Shown in pieces: positions 17,454 through 26,096 of a DNA stretch of 64,000 nucleotides. The notes beneath the pieces are model-generated. The model ran no database searches and had not been told where the DNA came from. It saw only the letters and a list, made by a program, of their open reading frames with translations. The DNA is taken from contig NZ_JAUSYQ010000002.1 of assembly GCF_030816965.1 (NCBI RefSeq), positions 5,491,501-5,555,500 on the forward strand. The letters are read 5' to 3'. The position numbers and the translations under genes are program-made. Numbering within the stretch: the first letter of the stretch is position 1; each line of letters opens with the position of its first letter. Origin of the DNA: Streptomyces canus (lineage in GTDB: Bacteria > Actinomycetota > Actinomycetes > Streptomycetales > Streptomycetaceae).

Positions 17454-17707
17454 GACTGGGTCTGCGGGCCGGCGGCCCGGGAGCGTCCGACCGCGAACCA
17501 CAGAATGGCGGCCAGCAGGGGGAAGAAGAAGATGAACGCGATCCAGGCAACCCTGGTCCGGGTCGCGGCGGGCGCCTTCACCACTCCGGCGACAGCGGCC
17601 ACGACAAGCGCCGTGTACACGATGCCGACGATCGCCAGAAGACCGATCAGCAGCGAGGCCCACGGCTCTCCCAGGTTTGCGAACCCTCCGGCGGCAATGA
17701 CAGTCAT
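17450..17707 (-). CDS. Small PLDc_N-type membrane protein
   Basis: An 85-residue protein with two membrane segments (about 17-41 and 54-72: LLIGLLAIVGIVYTALVVAAV and VAWIAFIFFFPLLAAILWFAVGR). The second segment with FFPLLAAILWFAVGR is the phospholipase_D-nuclease N-terminal (PLDc_N) pattern, a membrane domain without the nuclease. ATG 17707 has GAGAAGGG upstream. It is coupled to the TetR gene. Confidence 0.8.
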   Translation of the reverse strand: MTVIAAGGFANLGEPWASLLIGLLAIVGIVYTALVVAAVAGVVKAPAATRTRVAWIAFIFFFPLLAAILWFAVGRSRAAGPQTQS

Positions 17708-18333
17708 GCTGTTCCCTTCTCCCGTCGCCGCGCTGCTGCACGACGACAACTTGTCTTCGATCCGAGAAGGTATGGGCGCACTGAGCACCGGACATCCGCT
17801 CAGCCGCGACGGGCGGTTACGTCAGTTTTCGTACGTGGCGAGCCCTCGACGCCTGTGGGCGGGCAAAGGTTCCCCCGCCGCAGAAGCCGGCCGCCGTCAT
17901 CAGCTCCGGCTACATCGCCCTGGAGATGGCCGAGGTGCTCACTACCCGTGGCCTCAGCGTCACATGAGGCGCGGCCGCGCACGGGATCATGGGGGAGGTC
18001 GCGCGGATGGCCCTGTGCGCTTGGCGGAACACGCGATCCGTCCCCACGTCCTCACATGGCAGCGGGCAGGGAACGCCGGAGCCTGTGCCCCGGGTACCGG
18101 TCGATGCGCGGACGCCCGACTCATTCATGTCGGACGCCTGGTCGTCCCGAGCGGGGTACGCGAAGCGGGACGAGGTGCCTGCGGACAACACGACGACCCG
18201 GTGTCCGGCCGGCGCCACGCACCAGCGCGTGCACCAGCAGACCGCCGTACTTCAACGCTCTGACCAGGCAAAACAGCACCCCGTCCGGTACCGATCTCAC
18301 CCGAACCTCATTCGGGACGAAGAGAGGCGTGAA
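17708..18333. other. Decayed intergenic stretch
   Basis: 626 nt with no intact gene on either strand. Apart from the oxidoreductase remnant at 17821-17967, several short protein-like runs occur in changing frames, which suggests a degraded gene or an old rearrangement boundary between the polyketide region and the core chromosome. Confidence 0.6.
17821..17967 (+). pseudogene. Remnant of an FAD/NAD(P)-dependent disulfide oxidoreductase
   Basis: A 48-codon open stretch with the NAD-binding Rossmann segment PAAVISSGYIALEMAEVL followed by TTRGLSVT, then a stop. Intact CoA-disulfide-reductase-like enzymes read V(I/V)GGGYIGLEMAE...RGLxVT here, preceded by an R-T-x-x-A-L-D-A stretch that is also recognisable (RTWRALDA). 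Both flanking domains are missing. Confidence 0.6.
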
Positions 18334-19533
18334 TCAGGACGCGAGGCGTTGCAGGCGGCTGGTGGCCTCGGTGAGAACGTCGTCCCTCTTGCAGAAGGTG
18401 AAGCGGACCTGGCTGCGGCCGGCGTTTGGGTCGTCGTAGAAGACGGAGTTGGGGACAGCGACGACGCCGCAGCGTTCGGGCAGCGAGCGGCAGAAAGCGT
18501 AGGCGTCCTTCTCGCCGAAGGGGGCGATGTCGGTGGTGATGAAGTAAGTGCCCTGGGGCTGGTAGACCTCGAACCCGGCTGCGCGCAGGCCGTCGCCGAG
18601 CAGGTCCCGCTTGCGCTGGAGGTCGGCGCGGAAGCTGTCGAAGTACGTGTCCGGCAGACGCAGCGCCTCGGCGATCGCGTACTGGAAGGGGCCCGCGCTG
18701 ACGTAGGTCAGGTACTGCTTGGCCGTCCGGACGGCGGCGACGAGCGGGCCGTCCGCCGTGATCCAGCCGACCTTCCAGCCCGTGAACGAGAACGTCTTGC
18801 CGGCCGAGCCGATGGTGACCGTGCGCTCCCGCATCCCCGGGAAGGTGGCCAGCGGTAGGTGCTCGGCTTCGTCGAACACCAGGTGCTCGTACACCTCGTC
18901 CGTGACCACCAGCAGATCCCGCTCCACGGCCAGTTCGGCGATCGCCGTCAGCTCCTCACGGGTGAGGACGGTGCCGGTGGGGTTGTGCGGGGTGTTGATG
19001 AGCAGGAGCCGGGTCCGGTCGGTCACCGCGGCGCGCAGTTCGTCGAGGTCGAGACGGAAGCGGGCGCCCCCCTCGAAGTGCGGCCGCAGGGTGACCGGGA
19101 CCCTGGTCCCGCCCGCCATCGCGATGCAGGCCGCGTAGGAGTCGTAGTACGGCTCCAGGGCGACGACCTCGTCACCGGGCTCGACCAGGGCGAGCAGCGC
19201 GGCGGCGATCGCCTCCGTGGCGCCCGCGGTGACCAGTACCTCGGTGTCCGGGTCGTACGACAGCCCGTACCGCCGCTCCTGATGTGCCGCGATCGCAGTA
19301 CGCAGCTCCGGGACGCCCGGGCCCGGCGGGTACTGGTTGCCCCGCCCGTCCCGCAGCGCCCGCACGGCCGCCTCCCTGACCTCCTCGGGGCCGTCCGTGT
19401 CGGGGAAGCCCTGGCCCAGGTTGATCGATCCGGTCTGCAGGGCCAGGGCGGACATCTCGGCGAAGATCGTCGTCCCGAACTCGGCGAGACGGCGGTTGAG
19501 CAGGGGGCGCGCACTGGAGGTCATGCCGCTCAT
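18334..19533 (-). CDS. PLP-dependent class I aminotransferase
   Basis: A 399-residue fold-type I aminotransferase. Features are INLGQGFPDTDGP near the N terminus, NTPHNPTGTVLTREEL, VVTDEVYEHLVFD and the PLP lysine in TIGSAGKTFSFTGWKVGW. This pattern is shared by kynurenine/glutamine aminotransferases and N-succinyldiaminopimelate aminotransferase (DapC-like), and the substrate cannot be fixed from sequence. Two in-frame ATGs (19533, 19524) are possible. Confidence 0.92.
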   Translation of the reverse strand: MSGMTSSARPLLNRRLAEFGTTIFAEMSALALQTGSINLGQGFPDTDGPEEVREAAVRALRDGRGNQYPPGPGVPELRTAIAAHQERRYGLSYDPDTEVLVTAGATEAIAAALLALVEPGDEVVALEPYYDSYAACIAMAGGTRVPVTLRPHFEGGARFRLDLDELRAAVTDRTRLLLINTPHNPTGTVLTREELTAIAELAVERDLLVVTDEVYEHLVFDEAEHLPLATFPGMRERTVTIGSAGKTFSFTGWKVGWITADGPLVAAVRTAKQYLTYVSAGPFQYAIAEALRLPDTYFDSFRADLQRKRDLLGDGLRAAGFEVYQPQGTYFITTDIAPFGEKDAYAFCRSLPERCGVVAVPNSVFYDDPNAGRSQVRFTFCKRDDVLTEATSRLQRLAS

Positions 19534-19663
19534 CCTGCGCCCAAGCTCTGGAGTTCCTCAACTCTGCTTTGGCCCGTGAGACAGAGGGGCATCTCCAGCT
19601 CACGCAACCGGCGAGGCGCCCACGGGGGGTCGCTTCGGGGGGGTAACGGAAGGAGGGTGAGCC

Positions 19664-19963
19664 ATGGTCATCGGCATCATCCTGGCGGTGTTCGCGGTCC
19701 TGTTCGTAGGGGCCCTGGTGTCCGCCGCGAACAGGAAGAAGAGCGTCAAGCTGGTCAAGCCTGTCAAGGAGCCCCGCGGCGGGCGGTCCCGGGCGCACCG
19801 GGACAGCTGGTGGGCCGGCGGCGCGACGGGCGCCGGCTCGTCCTGCGGTTCGTCGAGCGGCGACTCCGGTGGGCACTCCGGTGGTCACTCCTGCGGCGGT
19901 GGGTCGTCCTGTGGTGGCGGGTCGTCCTGCGGCGGCGGGGGCGGATGCGGGGGAGGCGGCTGA
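19664..19963 (+). CDS. Small membrane protein with Gly/Ser/Cys-rich tail
   Basis: A 99-residue protein. One N-terminal membrane segment (residues 2-22, VIGIILAVFAVLFVGALVSAA) is followed by a basic linker (RKKSVKLVKPVKEPRGGRSR) and a tail almost wholly of Gly, Ser, Cys and His, with five cysteines in repeated GGGSSC and GGGGC units. The start has an excellent ribosome site (AAGGAGG). Such tails occur in small actinomycete membrane proteins of unknown role; metal or redox interaction is only a guess. Confidence 0.75.
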   Translation: MVIGIILAVFAVLFVGALVSAANRKKSVKLVKPVKEPRGGRSRAHRDSWWAGGATGAGSSCGSSSGDSGGHSGGHSCGGGSSCGGGSSCGGGGGCGGGG

Positions 19964-20388
19964 CACGGGGCAGCTGAGCTCCGGCAGGGGGAACCGCATC
20001 CGAAACCGGGGGAGCGGGGGAACGCGGGGGCGTGGGTCCGGACCTGGGTCGGGACGCACGCCCCCGCTTGTCGCATTGACGCACGCCCCCGCTTGTCGCT
20101 TCTTCACTCCGGTGCTCCGGCGCACGTTCCGGCCGCCGTGGCGCACGCCGTAGTTGAACAGATGAGCTGGAGAGCCCACGGAGGGATGGAAACCCCACGA
20201 AGTTGGGTAAAAACGCTGTGGTGGCCCCACTGTTCATGATTCCCTCTAAATCACCAACGCAGCCCCTCGGACGTCCTACGGACCCGTCCTGACCTCCCGA
20301 CTGGGCTGACCGGGCCGATCCCCCCACAGTCGCCCGGATGTGCCGGACCCCACTCCACCCTTTCTTTGCGTGCTAGCGGAGCCGATCC
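19964..20388. other. 425-nt intergenic region with direct repeats
   Basis: No gene is evident. It holds the 22-bp direct repeats at 20053-20099 and a TTGAACAG / CTGTTCA pair (about 20153-20237) around a run of A residues that may include the promoter of the DUF2617 gene. Confidence 0.55.
20024..20099. repeat. Duplicated 22-bp unit able to form alternative hairpins
   Basis: A 22-bp unit is repeated at 20053-20074 and 20078-20099 (period 25). Each copy contains CACGCCCCCGC, the exact complement of GCGGGGGCGTG at 20024-20034, so one left arm can pair with either copy. It may be a terminator for the upstream gene with a duplicated right arm. Confidence 0.65.
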
Positions 20389-20913
20389 ATGCTCACGACC
20401 CTGAACACCTCGTACACCGACACGCGCGCGGCCGACCTCGCCTGGGCCCTGGGGCGCGAGCCGCTTCCCGCCCTGGCCACGCTCGATCTCGAAATCGGCG
20501 CGGCAAAGCTTCAGTTGAGACTCCTCGGCGCGTCCCACCAAGTACTCCTGGAGGAGGATCGGGGCACCTGTTCGGAGACGGTGGCCTGCATCCCCGGCGG
20601 CAGTACGCCGCTGCCCCTGGGCGTGGCCAAGCGGGTGGGGGACTGGGAGTACGAGTTCGCCGCACGCGTCGAGGTGCTGTCGCCGGGTCAGTTCGCCGGG
20701 CGGGCCCAGGAGTTGCTGGCACTGGTGTCCGACCATCCGAACGGGCTCGCGGGGGTTTTTCCGGGTAGCCCGCACGCGTTCACGGCGCTGCTGGCCCAGC
20801 GGTACGACGGGCAGGTGCACTGGCGCACCTGGCACGCGTACCCGCAGGACGGGCAGTTGGTGGCCACGCGGACGCGGGTCGGGGTCCGGGCCCGGGTCGG
20901 GACGTCGGGCTGA
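20389..20913 (+). CDS. DUF2617 family protein
   Basis: A 174-residue soluble protein ([77 protein letters not shown]) matching the actinomycete DUF2617 family as I recall it. Function unknown. Homologues usually sit just upstream of a membrane spermidine synthase gene, as here (89 nt). Confidence 0.85.
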   Translation: MLTTLNTSYTDTRAADLAWALGREPLPALATLDLEIGAAKLQLRLLGASHQVLLEEDRGTCSETVACIPGGSTPLPLGVAKRVGDWEYEFAARVEVLSPGQFAGRAQELLALVSDHPNGLAGVFPGSPHAFTALLAQRYDGQVHWRTWHAYPQDGQLVATRTRVGVRARVGTSG

Positions 20914-20950
20914 GCCACGCAAACCCCTGTTTCCCGTTTGCTCCTCAGTT

Positions 20951-20962
20951 CCACACGTGTGG
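20951..20962. promoter_or_regulatory. Perfect 12-bp palindrome CCACACGTGTGG
   Basis: It lies in the gap before the spermidine synthase gene, 39 nt from the chosen GTG. Its symmetry and position suit an operator. An alternative GTG start (20957) falls inside it, which argues against that start. Confidence 0.5.
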
Positions 20963-21001
20963 GTGACGAAGCGTGCCACATCAGTGACGTACGGTCGCAA
21001 C

Positions 21002-22642
21002 GTGATCGAGCCGCATGCCCCCGCCCCGCCCGGCGCTCCGCCGTCCTGGGCCGGGCCTGCGCGGCTGCCCGTCCGCCCCGGCACGGGCCGCTTCCTCGTC
21101 CTCGCCTGTGTCTTCGTCTGTGCGGCCTGCGGACTGGTGTACGAACTCGAACTGGTCGCTCTCGCCTCGTACCTGATCGGCGACTCGGTCACCCAGGCCT
21201 CCGTGGTGCTGTCCGTCATGGTCTTCGCGATGGGCATCGGCTCCCTCGTCGCCAAGCGGCTGCGCCGGCACGCGGCGGCGGCCTTCGGCGCACTCGAGGC
21301 GCTGCTCGCGCTGGTCGGCGGGTGCAGCGCGATGGCGCTGTACGCCGTCTTCGCGTGGACCGGCGACTGGGGCGGACTGTGGGCGAGCGGTCCGCGCTGG
21401 CTCCTGGTCGCCTTCTCCCTCGCCATCGGTCTGCTCATCGGCGCCGAAGTCCCCTTGCTGATGGAGCTGGTCCAGCGCATCCGCCGCCAGGACGCGGGCG
21501 GCGCCGTGGCCGACCTGTTCGCGGCGGACTACGTCGGCGCGCTGGTCGGCGGCCTGGCCTTCCCCTTCCTCCTGCTGCCGCTGCTGGGCCAGTTGACCGG
21601 CGCGATGCTCACCGGCGCGGTCAACGCGGTCGCGGGCGGTGCCCTGGTCCTCGGCCTGTTCCGCCGCGACCTGACCCGCCGGGCCGGCTGGCTGCTGCTG
21701 GCCGCCAACCTCGCCGTGCTCGGTGTCCTCGCCACCGCCGCCGTCCTCGTCGACGACTTCGAGCGGGCCGCGCGAGAGGCGGTCTACGGCGACGACGTGC
21801 GCGTCGCCCTCCAGACCGGCATCCAGGAGGTCGTCCTCACCGGCGGCACCGACGGCCGCCCCCTCGGCCTCTACCTCGACGGCCGCCTGAGGGTCAGCGG
21901 CCGTGACGAGCGCCGCTACCACGAGGCCCTCGTCACCCCCGTGATGGACGGCAGCCACGGGCGCGTGCTCGTCCTCGGCGGCGGCGACGGCCTCGCCGCC
22001 CGCGAGGTGCTGAGGTACCCGGACGTACGGCGGGTCGACATCGTCGAGATCGACCCCGCGGTGGTGGACCTGGCCCGCCGCGACCCGGCGCTGTCCCGGC
22101 TCAACGGCCACGTGTACGGCGACGCGCGCGTGCGGGTGACCACCGCGGACGCGTTCCCCCGGCTGCGGACGGCGGCGCCCGAGCCGTCGTACGACGTGGT
22201 GATCGCCGATCTGCCCGACCCCGGCATCACCGCGAGCACCAAGCTGTACTCGGAGGAGTTCTACGGCCTGGTCCGCCGTGTCCTGGCCCCCGAGGGCCGT
22301 CTCGTCGTGCACGCGGGGCCGGTCTCCTCCCGGCCCCGGGTCTTCTGGACGGTGGAGTCGACGATGCGTGCGGCGGGTCTGCACACCACCCCCTACCGCG
22401 TCGGCGGCCGCGACTCCGGCTTCGCCGCGGGCCCCGACCGCACGGCCGGCGCCTCCCGCGCACCGCGCGACTGGGGCTTCGTGCTCGCCTCACCGGGAGC
22501 ACACCCGGCACTGGGCCCGGGCGTTTGGGGGCCGAGACCGGCGACCCTGACGCGGGAGTCCCTGGGGGCGGCGCGGCGGGCGGCGGAGGCGACCCGGATC
22601 GTAGGGCTGCCGGCGTCGACATTGGTGCATCCGCGCTACTGA
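21002..22642 (+). CDS. Membrane-anchored spermidine synthase (polyamine aminopropyltransferase-like)
   Basis: A 546-residue fusion. About seven hydrophobic segments fill residues 30-235, and a class I methyltransferase-fold spermidine synthase domain spans 260-500. It contains [46 protein letters not shown] and [24 protein letters not shown], the last two being the catalytic Asp and substrate-channel motifs. GTG 21002 fits a leaderless start and gives an N terminus ([10 protein letters not shown]) without the palindrome; GTG 20957 is the alternative. It probably acts in polyamine-related metabolism at the membrane. Confidence 0.88.
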   Translation: MIEPHAPAPPGAPPSWAGPARLPVRPGTGRFLVLACVFVCAACGLVYELELVALASYLIGDSVTQASVVLSVMVFAMGIGSLVAKRLRRHAAAAFGALEALLALVGGCSAMALYAVFAWTGDWGGLWASGPRWLLVAFSLAIGLLIGAEVPLLMELVQRIRRQDAGGAVADLFAADYVGALVGGLAFPFLLLPLLGQLTGAMLTGAVNAVAGGALVLGLFRRDLTRRAGWLLLAANLAVLGVLATAAVLVDDFERAAREAVYGDDVRVALQTGIQEVVLTGGTDGRPLGLYLDGRLRVSGRDERRYHEALVTPVMDGSHGRVLVLGGGDGLAAREVLRYPDVRRVDIVEIDPAVVDLARRDPALSRLNGHVYGDARVRVTTADAFPRLRTAAPEPSYDVVIADLPDPGITASTKLYSEEFYGLVRRVLAPEGRLVVHAGPVSSRPRVFWTVESTMRAAGLHTTPYRVGGRDSGFAAGPDRTAGASRAPRDWGFVLASPGAHPALGPGVWGPRPATLTRESLGAARRAAEATRIVGLPASTLVHPRY

Positions 22643-22712
22643 GACCGAAGGGCGCGGTCACTTTCCATCAACGCGGGCGCATGACCGTCCCCCCTGGGTA
22701 GGCTCGGCAACC

Positions 22713-23495
22713 ATGGAGCATGAGGTGTTCGTTCCGGTTACGGTCGAGCGGCTGAGCGAAGCCCTGGGGGATCCCGCCAGGGTCGCCCGGGCGGTTCCCG
22801 GGCTCCAGCAGGACGCCGGCGCGGACCCCGTCGCCGGGCGCCTGAAGGTGCGGGTCGGCAGCCACTCCATCACCTACCGCGGCGCGGTACGCGTCACCGG
22901 CCGGGACGACGGCTCGTACGCCGTCGAGGGCGACGCCACCGAGACCCGCGGCACCGGCTCGGTCACCCTCGCCCTCACTCTCCGCCTGCGCGACACGGAG
23001 GGCGGCACGACCCTGACCTTCGACGGCACGGCCACGGCGGACGGCCGCGTCACGGAACTCCCGCAGGACGCGGTGGGTGCCGCCGTCGTACGGCTGCTGA
23101 ACCGTTTCGCGGAGGCCCTGGGCGAGACGGAGGAGGAACCGGAGCAGCCGCAGGCGAAGTCGGAACAGCCGGCGGACACACCGGAGCAGCCGGAGCAGCC
23201 GGAGCGGCAGGAGACATCGCAAGCCGTGGAGACTCCCGAGGAGTCCCCGGCGCCCCCCGTCGACGACTTCACGGAACCCGCCAACCCCCCGGCCGAAGCG
23301 GCCCACGCCCGTCGCACGATGATCGGCCGCAGCGCGGAGGAGGTCGACCACGCACCGCCGCGGGGCCGCTACGCCCCCGTCCCGGCCCCTCAGACAGTGG
23401 CCTCGGGAGCGGCCCTCCGCTGGGCGGCCCCGGCAGCGGCAGTGGTCCTGGCATCGGCGATCGTGGTGACCCGGGTACTGAGAAAACGCCGTTGA
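22713..23495 (+). CDS. CoxG-like SRPBCC protein with C-terminal membrane anchor
   Basis: A 260-residue protein. Residues 1-140 form an SRPBCC/CoxG-like fold (MEHEVFVPVTVERLSEAL, VARAVPGLQQD, YRGAVRVTG). Then comes an acidic Pro/Glu/Gln-rich linker (about 142-200, repeated EQPEQPE units) and a membrane helix near the end (AAPAAAVVLASAIVVTRVL). CO-dehydrogenase subunit G relatives are often annotated so, but no CO dehydrogenase genes are nearby. The linker suggests a lipid- or ligand-binding domain displayed from the membrane. Confidence 0.8.
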   Translation: MEHEVFVPVTVERLSEALGDPARVARAVPGLQQDAGADPVAGRLKVRVGSHSITYRGAVRVTGRDDGSYAVEGDATETRGTGSVTLALTLRLRDTEGGTTLTFDGTATADGRVTELPQDAVGAAVVRLLNRFAEALGETEEEPEQPQAKSEQPADTPEQPEQPERQETSQAVETPEESPAPPVDDFTEPANPPAEAAHARRTMIGRSAEEVDHAPPRGRYAPVPAPQTVASGAALRWAAPAAAVVLASAIVVTRVLRKRR

Positions 23496-23508
23496 GTAGT
23501 GTCGTCCC

Positions 23509-24300
23509 GTGAGCCAAGAAGACATCACACTGACCGCGGGCGACGCGGAAGTGACCTTGCAGCCGGGAAACGGTGGACGGGTCGGGGGACTGCGGGTCGG
23601 AGGCGTCGAACTGCTGCGGCAGGGAGAGCGCTTCGGGTGCTTCCCGATGGTCCCCTGGTGCGGCCGCATCCGGGACGGACGGTTCCGTGACGGCGCCGAC
23701 GTCCACCAGATGCCGCTCAACTCCCCACCGCACGCCATCCACGGCACGGCCCGCGACGGCGCCTGGAGCATCGCCCGCACCACCAACGACGAGGCCGTCC
23801 TCACGTACGACCTCGTCAAGCCCTGGCCCTACGCGGGCCGCGTCACCCAGATCGCGGCGCTCACGCCGGACGCCCTGACGCTCACGATGTCCGTGGAGAC
23901 GTACGACTCCTCCTTCCCGGCCCAGATCGGCTGGCACCCCTGGTTCAACCGTGTCCTCGACGGCGGCGAGCCGGTCCGGCTCGACTTCACCGCTGCCTGG
24001 CAGGAGGAGCGCGGCGACGACCACCTGCCCACCGGCAACCGCGTCGAGCCGAAGCCGAGCCCCTGGGACGACTGCTTCGGCATGCCCGGCGGCGTCGACG
24101 TCACGCTCACCTGGCCCGGGCAGCTGGAGCTGAAGGTCGCCAGCCGCGAGGAATGGGTCGTGGTGTACGACGAGCAGGAGGCCGCCGTCTGCGTGGAGCC
24201 GCAGACCGGGCCGCCCAACGGCCTGAACACGCTGCCGCGCCTGGTCACGCCCCTGGAGCCGCTGGAGGCCTCGACGACCTGGAGCTGGCGCCGCCTCTAA
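23509..24300 (+). CDS. Aldose 1-epimerase family protein
   Basis: A 263-residue galactose-mutarotase-like protein: LQPGNGGRVGGLRVGG, FPMVPWCGRIRDGRF, HAIHGTARDGAW with the conserved active-site His, FPAQIGWHPWFNR with the second His, and VCVEPQTGPPNGLN with the catalytic Glu. It interconverts hexose anomers or hexose-6-phosphates. It lies 10 nt before pyrE and is likely cotranscribed. Confidence 0.9.
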   Translation: MSQEDITLTAGDAEVTLQPGNGGRVGGLRVGGVELLRQGERFGCFPMVPWCGRIRDGRFRDGADVHQMPLNSPPHAIHGTARDGAWSIARTTNDEAVLTYDLVKPWPYAGRVTQIAALTPDALTLTMSVETYDSSFPAQIGWHPWFNRVLDGGEPVRLDFTAAWQEERGDDHLPTGNRVEPKPSPWDDCFGMPGGVDVTLTWPGQLELKVASREEWVVVYDEQEAAVCVEPQTGPPNGLNTLPRLVTPLEPLEASTTWSWRRL

Positions 24301-24310
24301 GCTGACAGGC

Positions 24311-24859
24311 ATGACTGACGCACGCGCCGCCCTGAAGCAGCAGATCCTCGACAAGGCCGTGGTGCACGGCAAGGTGACCCTGTCGTCCGGCCTGGAGGCC
24401 GACTACTACGTCGACCTTCGCCTGGTGACCCTCGACGGCGAGGCCGCTCCCCTGGTCGGACAGGTGCTGCTCGACCTGACCGCCGACCTGGAGTTCGACG
24501 CGGTCGGCGGTCTGACGATGGGCGCGGACCCGGTCGGCACGGCCATGCTGCACGCCGCCGCCGCGCGCGGGCGCAGGCTCGACGCCTTCGTCGTACGGAA
24601 GGCGGCGAAGGCGCACGGTATGCAGAAGCGGGTGGAGGGGCCGGACATCGCGGGGCGCCGGGTCCTGGTCGTCGAGGACACCTCCACCACCGGGAACTCC
24701 CCGCTCGAAGCGGTCGCGGCCGTGCGCGAGGCGGGCGCCGAGGTCGTCGCCGTCGCCACGATCGTCGACCGGGCCACCGGCGCCGCCGAGAAGATCGAGC
24801 AGGGCGCGGGAGTGCCGTACCGCTTCGCGTACTCGAAGGACGAGCTGGACCTGGACTGA
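24311..24859 (+). CDS. pyrE: Orotate phosphoribosyltransferase
   Basis: A 182-residue type I phosphoribosyltransferase. GRRVLVVEDTSTTGNSPLEAV is the PRPP-binding motif, FVVRKAAKAHG the flexible-loop lysine region, and SSGLEADYYVDLRLVTL the OPRTase N terminus. It converts orotate and PRPP to OMP in pyrimidine synthesis. It lies 139 nt upstream of the aldolase gene, an order I remember from other streptomycetes. Confidence 0.95.
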   Translation: MTDARAALKQQILDKAVVHGKVTLSSGLEADYYVDLRLVTLDGEAAPLVGQVLLDLTADLEFDAVGGLTMGADPVGTAMLHAAAARGRRLDAFVVRKAAKAHGMQKRVEGPDIAGRRVLVVEDTSTTGNSPLEAVAAVREAGAEVVAVATIVDRATGAAEKIEQGAGVPYRFAYSKDELDLD

Positions 24860-24998
24860 CCGCGGACCGGTCGCGGGATGGACCATCCGGCCAAGTCTGG
24901 AAAGATGAGGCCGACGATGACGTCGAACCCCCACACAAGGTCTAGGTCAGGGCCGTAAGCACGCAGTACGCCAACCCGCAGATACAAGGAGCGGACAG

Positions 24999-26030
24999 AT
25001 GCCCATCGCAACCCCCGAGGTCTACAACGAGATGCTCGACCGGGCGAAGGCAGGCAAGTTCGCCTACCCGGCCATCAACGTGACCTCGACCCAGACCCTG
25101 CACGCTGCGCTGCGCGGCTTCGCTGAGGCCGAGAGCGACGGCATCATCCAGATCTCGACCGGTGGTGCCGAGTTCCTGGGCGGCCAGTACAGCAAGGAGA
25201 TGGTCACGGGTTCCGTGGCCCTCGCCGAGTTCGCGCACATCGTCGCCGAGAAGTACCCGGTCACCGTCGCGCTGCACACCGACCACTGCCCCAAGGACAA
25301 GCTCGACGGGTACGTACGCCCGCTGCTTGCCGTGTCCGAGGAGCGCGTGAAGGCCGGCGGCAACCCGCTGTTCCAGTCGCACATGTGGGACGGCTCGGCG
25401 GAGACCCTCGCCGACAACCTCTCCATCGCCCAGGAGCTCCTGGAGCGCGCCCGCGCCGCCAAGATCATCCTCGAGGTCGAGATCACCCCGACCGGCGGCG
25501 AGGAGGACGGTGTCTCGCACGAGATCAACGACTCCCTCTACACGACGGTCGACGACGCGATCCGTACGGCCGAGGCGCTCGGGCTCGGTGAGAAGGGGCG
25601 CTACCTGCTGGCCGCCTCCTTCGGCAACGTCCACGGTGTGTACAAGCCGGGCAACGTCGTCCTCCGCCCCGACCTGCTGAAGCAGCTGAACGACGGCGTG
25701 GCCGCCAAGTTCGGCAAGCCGGCCGGGTCCCAGCCGTTCGACTTCGTCTTCCACGGCGGCTCCGGCTCCACGGAGGAGGAGATCCGCACCGCGCTGGAGA
25801 ACGGCGTCGTCAAGATGAACATCGACACCGACACGCAGTACGCCTTCACGCGTCCGGTCGCCGACCACATGTTCCGCAACTACGACGGCGTCCTGAAGGT
25901 CGACGGCGAGGTCGGCTCCAAGAAGACCTACGACCCGCGCACCTGGGGCAAGCTGGCCGAGGCGTCGATGGCCGCCCGGGTCGTCGAGGCGACGCAGAAC
26001 CTGCGCTCCGCGGGCACGAAGATCAAGTAA
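24999..26030 (+). CDS. fba: Class II fructose-bisphosphate aldolase
   Basis: A 343-residue zinc aldolase. It has HTDHCPKDKLDGYV (catalytic Asp and first zinc His), EVEITPTGGEEDGV, FGNVHGVYKPGNV (second His), FVFHGGSGSTEEEI (third His and phosphate loop) and VKMNIDTDTQYAFTRPV. It splits fructose 1,6-bisphosphate in glycolysis and makes it in gluconeogenesis. ATG 24999 has AAGGAG 8-10 nt upstream and the gene has a clear terminator. Confidence 0.97.
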   Translation: MPIATPEVYNEMLDRAKAGKFAYPAINVTSTQTLHAALRGFAEAESDGIIQISTGGAEFLGGQYSKEMVTGSVALAEFAHIVAEKYPVTVALHTDHCPKDKLDGYVRPLLAVSEERVKAGGNPLFQSHMWDGSAETLADNLSIAQELLERARAAKIILEVEITPTGGEEDGVSHEINDSLYTTVDDAIRTAEALGLGEKGRYLLAASFGNVHGVYKPGNVVLRPDLLKQLNDGVAAKFGKPAGSQPFDFVFHGGSGSTEEEIRTALENGVVKMNIDTDTQYAFTRPVADHMFRNYDGVLKVDGEVGSKKTYDPRTWGKLAEASMAARVVEATQNLRSAGTKIK

Positions 26031-26053
26031 GGCTCTGCACGGCTGTTTACGGT

Positions 26054-26079
26054 GAGCCCGGTGCCACGGCACCGGGCTC
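26054..26079 (+). terminator. Terminator hairpin after fba
   Basis: GAGCCCGGTGCC and GGCACCGGGCTC form a perfect 12-bp stem 24 nt after the aldolase stop. It ends 17 nt before the transporter ATG, so the transporter must have its promoter within or right after it (GTATACC at 26083 is a candidate -10). Confidence 0.9.
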
Positions 26080-26096
26080 GCTGTATACCTGGGGTC

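Noticed and set aside
22713-23495. Carbon monoxide dehydrogenase operon member
   Set aside because: Only CoxG-like fold is present; no large, medium or small subunit genes are nearby.
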